Source of the DNA: Paracoccaceae bacterium
GTDB lineage: Bacteria; Pseudomonadota; Alphaproteobacteria; Rhodobacterales; Rhodobacteraceae
Reading direction: 5' to 3'
Length of the DNA: 8,488 nucleotides
NCBI GenBank assembly: GCA_023134935.1
Contig: JAGLUD010000176.1
Coordinates: forward strand, 1 to 8,488
This document shows, piece after piece, positions 7,298-8,488 of the stretch (within the stretch, counting starts at the first letter, position 1; each line of letters starts with the position of its first letter). Position numbers and translations under genes: made by a program. Under the pieces are notes generated by a model that saw only the letters and a list, made by a program, of their open reading frames with translations, was not told where the DNA came from and made no database searches.

Positions 7298-7480
7298 CTA
7301 GGTTTCGTCTTCGCGTTTGTGGCCGTCTAAGGTGCTATCCGCAATGTCCTTAAGACGACCGGCGCGGGTGTGTTCGGGTTTCTTCACACCTGAAACTGCC
7401 GTGCTTGCAGCCGAAATCTCGCGCTTTTCAGCACGGGTTTTTTTCTTGCGCACTTGGCGAAGGTTGATGACGTTTCCCAT
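7298..7480 (-). CDS. DUF4169 family small basic protein
   Basis: A 60-residue, strongly charged protein starting MGNVINLRQVRKKKTRAEKR and ending with the LDGHKRED motif, both characteristic of DUF4169, a family of unknown function found in Alphaproteobacteria. No membrane segment or catalytic motif is visible; it is probably a largely disordered or helical, lysine/arginine-rich protein. The ATG (7478-7480) is preceded by AGGA seven bases upstream, and that site lies partly inside a GC-rich hairpin. It sits 36 bases downstream of fumC and abuts the ribbon-helix-helix gene; I recall this three-gene order from other Rhodobacterales. Function unknown. Confidence 0.85.
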   Translation of the reverse strand: MGNVINLRQVRKKKTRAEKREISAASTAVSGVKKPEHTRAGRLKDIADSTLDGHKREDET

Positions 7481-7488
7481 GTGGAAAT

Positions 7489-7509
7489 CCTGCCACGCGG
7501 AGCGGCAGG
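7489..7509 (-). promoter_or_regulatory. Hairpin between fumC and DUF4169 overlapping the ribosome binding site
   Basis: Read on the minus strand, CCTGCCGC and GTGGCAGG form an eight-pair stem (one G-U pair) with a five-base loop TCCGC. It begins seven bases after the fumC stop. The 3' arm ends in AGG, part of the AGGA ribosome binding site of the DUF4169 gene. It is followed by only three U residues, so it would be a poor intrinsic terminator. It could protect the fumC mRNA end, attenuate transcription, or limit translation of the small genes downstream. Confidence 0.5.
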
Positions 7510-7516
7510 TTTCAAG

Positions 7517-8488
7517 TTACTTGGGACCGATCATGTCTTTTGGCTGCACGACGCGGTCGAATGTTTCACCGTCTACTAGGCCAAGTTTGATGGCCTCTTC
7601 CCGCAGTGTGGTGCGGTTTTTGTGGGCGGTTTTGGCAACCTTGGTGGCGTTGTCATAGCCGATTTCAGGGGCCAAAGCAGTTACCAGCATGAGGCTTTCC
7701 CACATCAGTTTGCTGATGCGATCTTCGTCCGCCTCGATTCCAACTACGCAATTATCGGTGAAAGCTACTGACGAATCGCCCAGCAGTTGCATCGACTGAA
7801 GGACATTATACGCCATCATTGGTTTATAAACGTTTAACTCGAAATGACCTTGGGAGCCGGCGAAGCCTACGGCGGCGTCGTTGCCCATTACTTGGGCGCA
7901 CACTTGGGTGATTGCTTCGACTTGGGTGGGGTTTACCTTGCCAGGCATGATGGAACTACCGGGCTCGTTTTCGGGCAGCATCAGCTCGCCTAAACCGCAG
8001 CGGGGGCCGGAGCCTAGGAGGCGGATGTCGTTGGCGATTTTGAAGACGCTGGCGGCGACGGTTTTTAGGGCACCGGACATCTCAACTAGAGCGTCGTGGG
8101 CGGCTAGGGCCTCGAATTTATTGGGGGCGGTTATGAAAGGTAGGCCGGTTATTTCGGCCATGTTTTTGGCGACCAATTCGCCCCAACCGACGGGTGTATT
8201 CAGGCCGGTGCCGACGGCTGTGCCGCCTTGGGCTAGGGGATAGATGTTTTGCAATGCGTGGCGCACGCGGGCTATGCCTTGTTCTACTTGGAAGGCGTAG
8301 CCGCCGAATTCTTGGCCCAAAGTTAGCGGTGTTGCGTCTTGGGTGTGGGTGCGGCCTATCTTGATTATGTCTTTGAATTCAATGGCTTTGGCATTCAGCG
8401 CTGTGTGGAGTTTTTCCAATCCGGGTAGCAGGACATCGTGCGCGGTGGTGGCGATGGCGATGTGCATGGCGGTGGGGAAAGTGTCGTT
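7517..8488 (-). CDS. fumC: Fumarate hydratase class II (partial, N-terminus beyond window)
   Basis: Converts fumarate to L-malate in the TCA cycle; the class II enzyme is a homotetramer without an iron-sulfur cluster. The visible 323 residues run from [11 protein letters not shown] at the window edge to a normal TAA stop. About 140 N-terminal residues are missing by comparison with the 467-residue E. coli enzyme. Diagnostic motifs are present: [11 protein letters not shown] (around 8330-8355), containing the family's active-site histidine, and [11 protein letters not shown] (around 7930-7962), the superfamily signature with the catalytic serine loop. The ATG at 8465-8467 is internal, since the reading frame continues to the window edge with conserved sequence. 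The first part of the visible gene uses many ATA and CTA codons, the second almost none. Argininosuccinate lyase and aspartase share the fold, but the [13 protein letters not shown] context favours fumarase. Confidence 0.95.
   Translation of the reverse strand, partial: NDTFPTAMHIAIATTAHDVLLPGLEKLHTALNAKAIEFKDIIKIGRTHTQDATPLTLGQEFGGYAFQVEQGIARVRHALQNIYPLAQGGTAVGTGLNTPVGWGELVAKNMAEITGLPFITAPNKFEALAAHDALVEMSGALKTVAASVFKIANDIRLLGSGPRCGLGELMLPENEPGSSIMPGKVNPTQVEAITQVCAQVMGNDAAVGFAGSQGHFELNVYKPMMAYNVLQSMQLLGDSSVAFTDNCVVGIEADEDRISKLMWESLMLVTALAPEIGYDNATKVAKTAHKNRTTLREEAIKLGLVDGETFDRVVQPKDMIGPK

Noticed and set aside
1..8488. Mobile element, CRISPR array, tRNA or integration site
   Set aside because: No transposase or integrase motifs, no regularly spaced repeats, and no tRNA-like fold were seen on either strand; genes are packed almost without gaps.

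Overview
The window looks like chromosomal DNA of an alphaproteobacterium, most likely a member of the Rhodobacterales (Roseobacter group). This rests on four things: the moderately GC-rich base composition, the single-chain indolepyruvate ferredoxin oxidoreductase, the alphaproteobacterial style of the TusA and DUF4169 proteins, and the gene order fumC / DUF4169 / ribbon-helix-helix. No search could be run, so the taxonomy is an inference. I see no rRNA, tRNA, insertion sequence, CRISPR array or phage gene. Coding density is very high: the longest stretch without a gene is about 108 bases.

Left part (1-3620): a very large fused indolepyruvate:ferredoxin oxidoreductase runs rightward. Its initiation codon is almost certainly cut by the window edge by a single base. 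It ends directly against the stop codon of a leftward, 75-residue TusA-family sulfurtransferase. The short divergent region between tusA-like and ccdA (3621-3728) carries a perfect 9-bp inverted repeat that looks like an operator.

Middle part (3729-7125): three rightward genes. The first is ccdA, a six-helix membrane thiol-electron carrier. After 57 bases comes an unusual alpha/beta-hydrolase-like protein with a membrane hairpin inserted before its GHSSG nucleophile motif. A soluble cytochrome P450 follows, and its start codon lies inside the end of the hydrolase gene. The hydrolase-P450 pair is the least ordinary part of the window. It reads as a two-gene oxidation/hydrolysis unit acting at the membrane on an unknown, probably lipophilic, substrate.

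Right part (7076-8488): a leftward cluster, in transcription order fumC (class II fumarase, N-terminal part beyond the window), a DUF4169 small basic protein, and a ribbon-helix-helix protein. The last two abut as stop-start. A GC-rich hairpin between fumC and DUF4169 overlaps the DUF4169 ribosome binding site. The ribbon-helix-helix gene and the P450 gene converge and overlap by 50 bases at their 3' ends.

Most of the content is core metabolism (aromatic amino acid breakdown, sulfur and thiol chemistry, TCA cycle). I did not find a convincing new multi-gene system. The best leads are the hydrolase-P450 pair, the inverted repeat between tusA-like and ccdA, the hairpin over the DUF4169 ribosome binding site, and a sharp change of codon use inside fumC.
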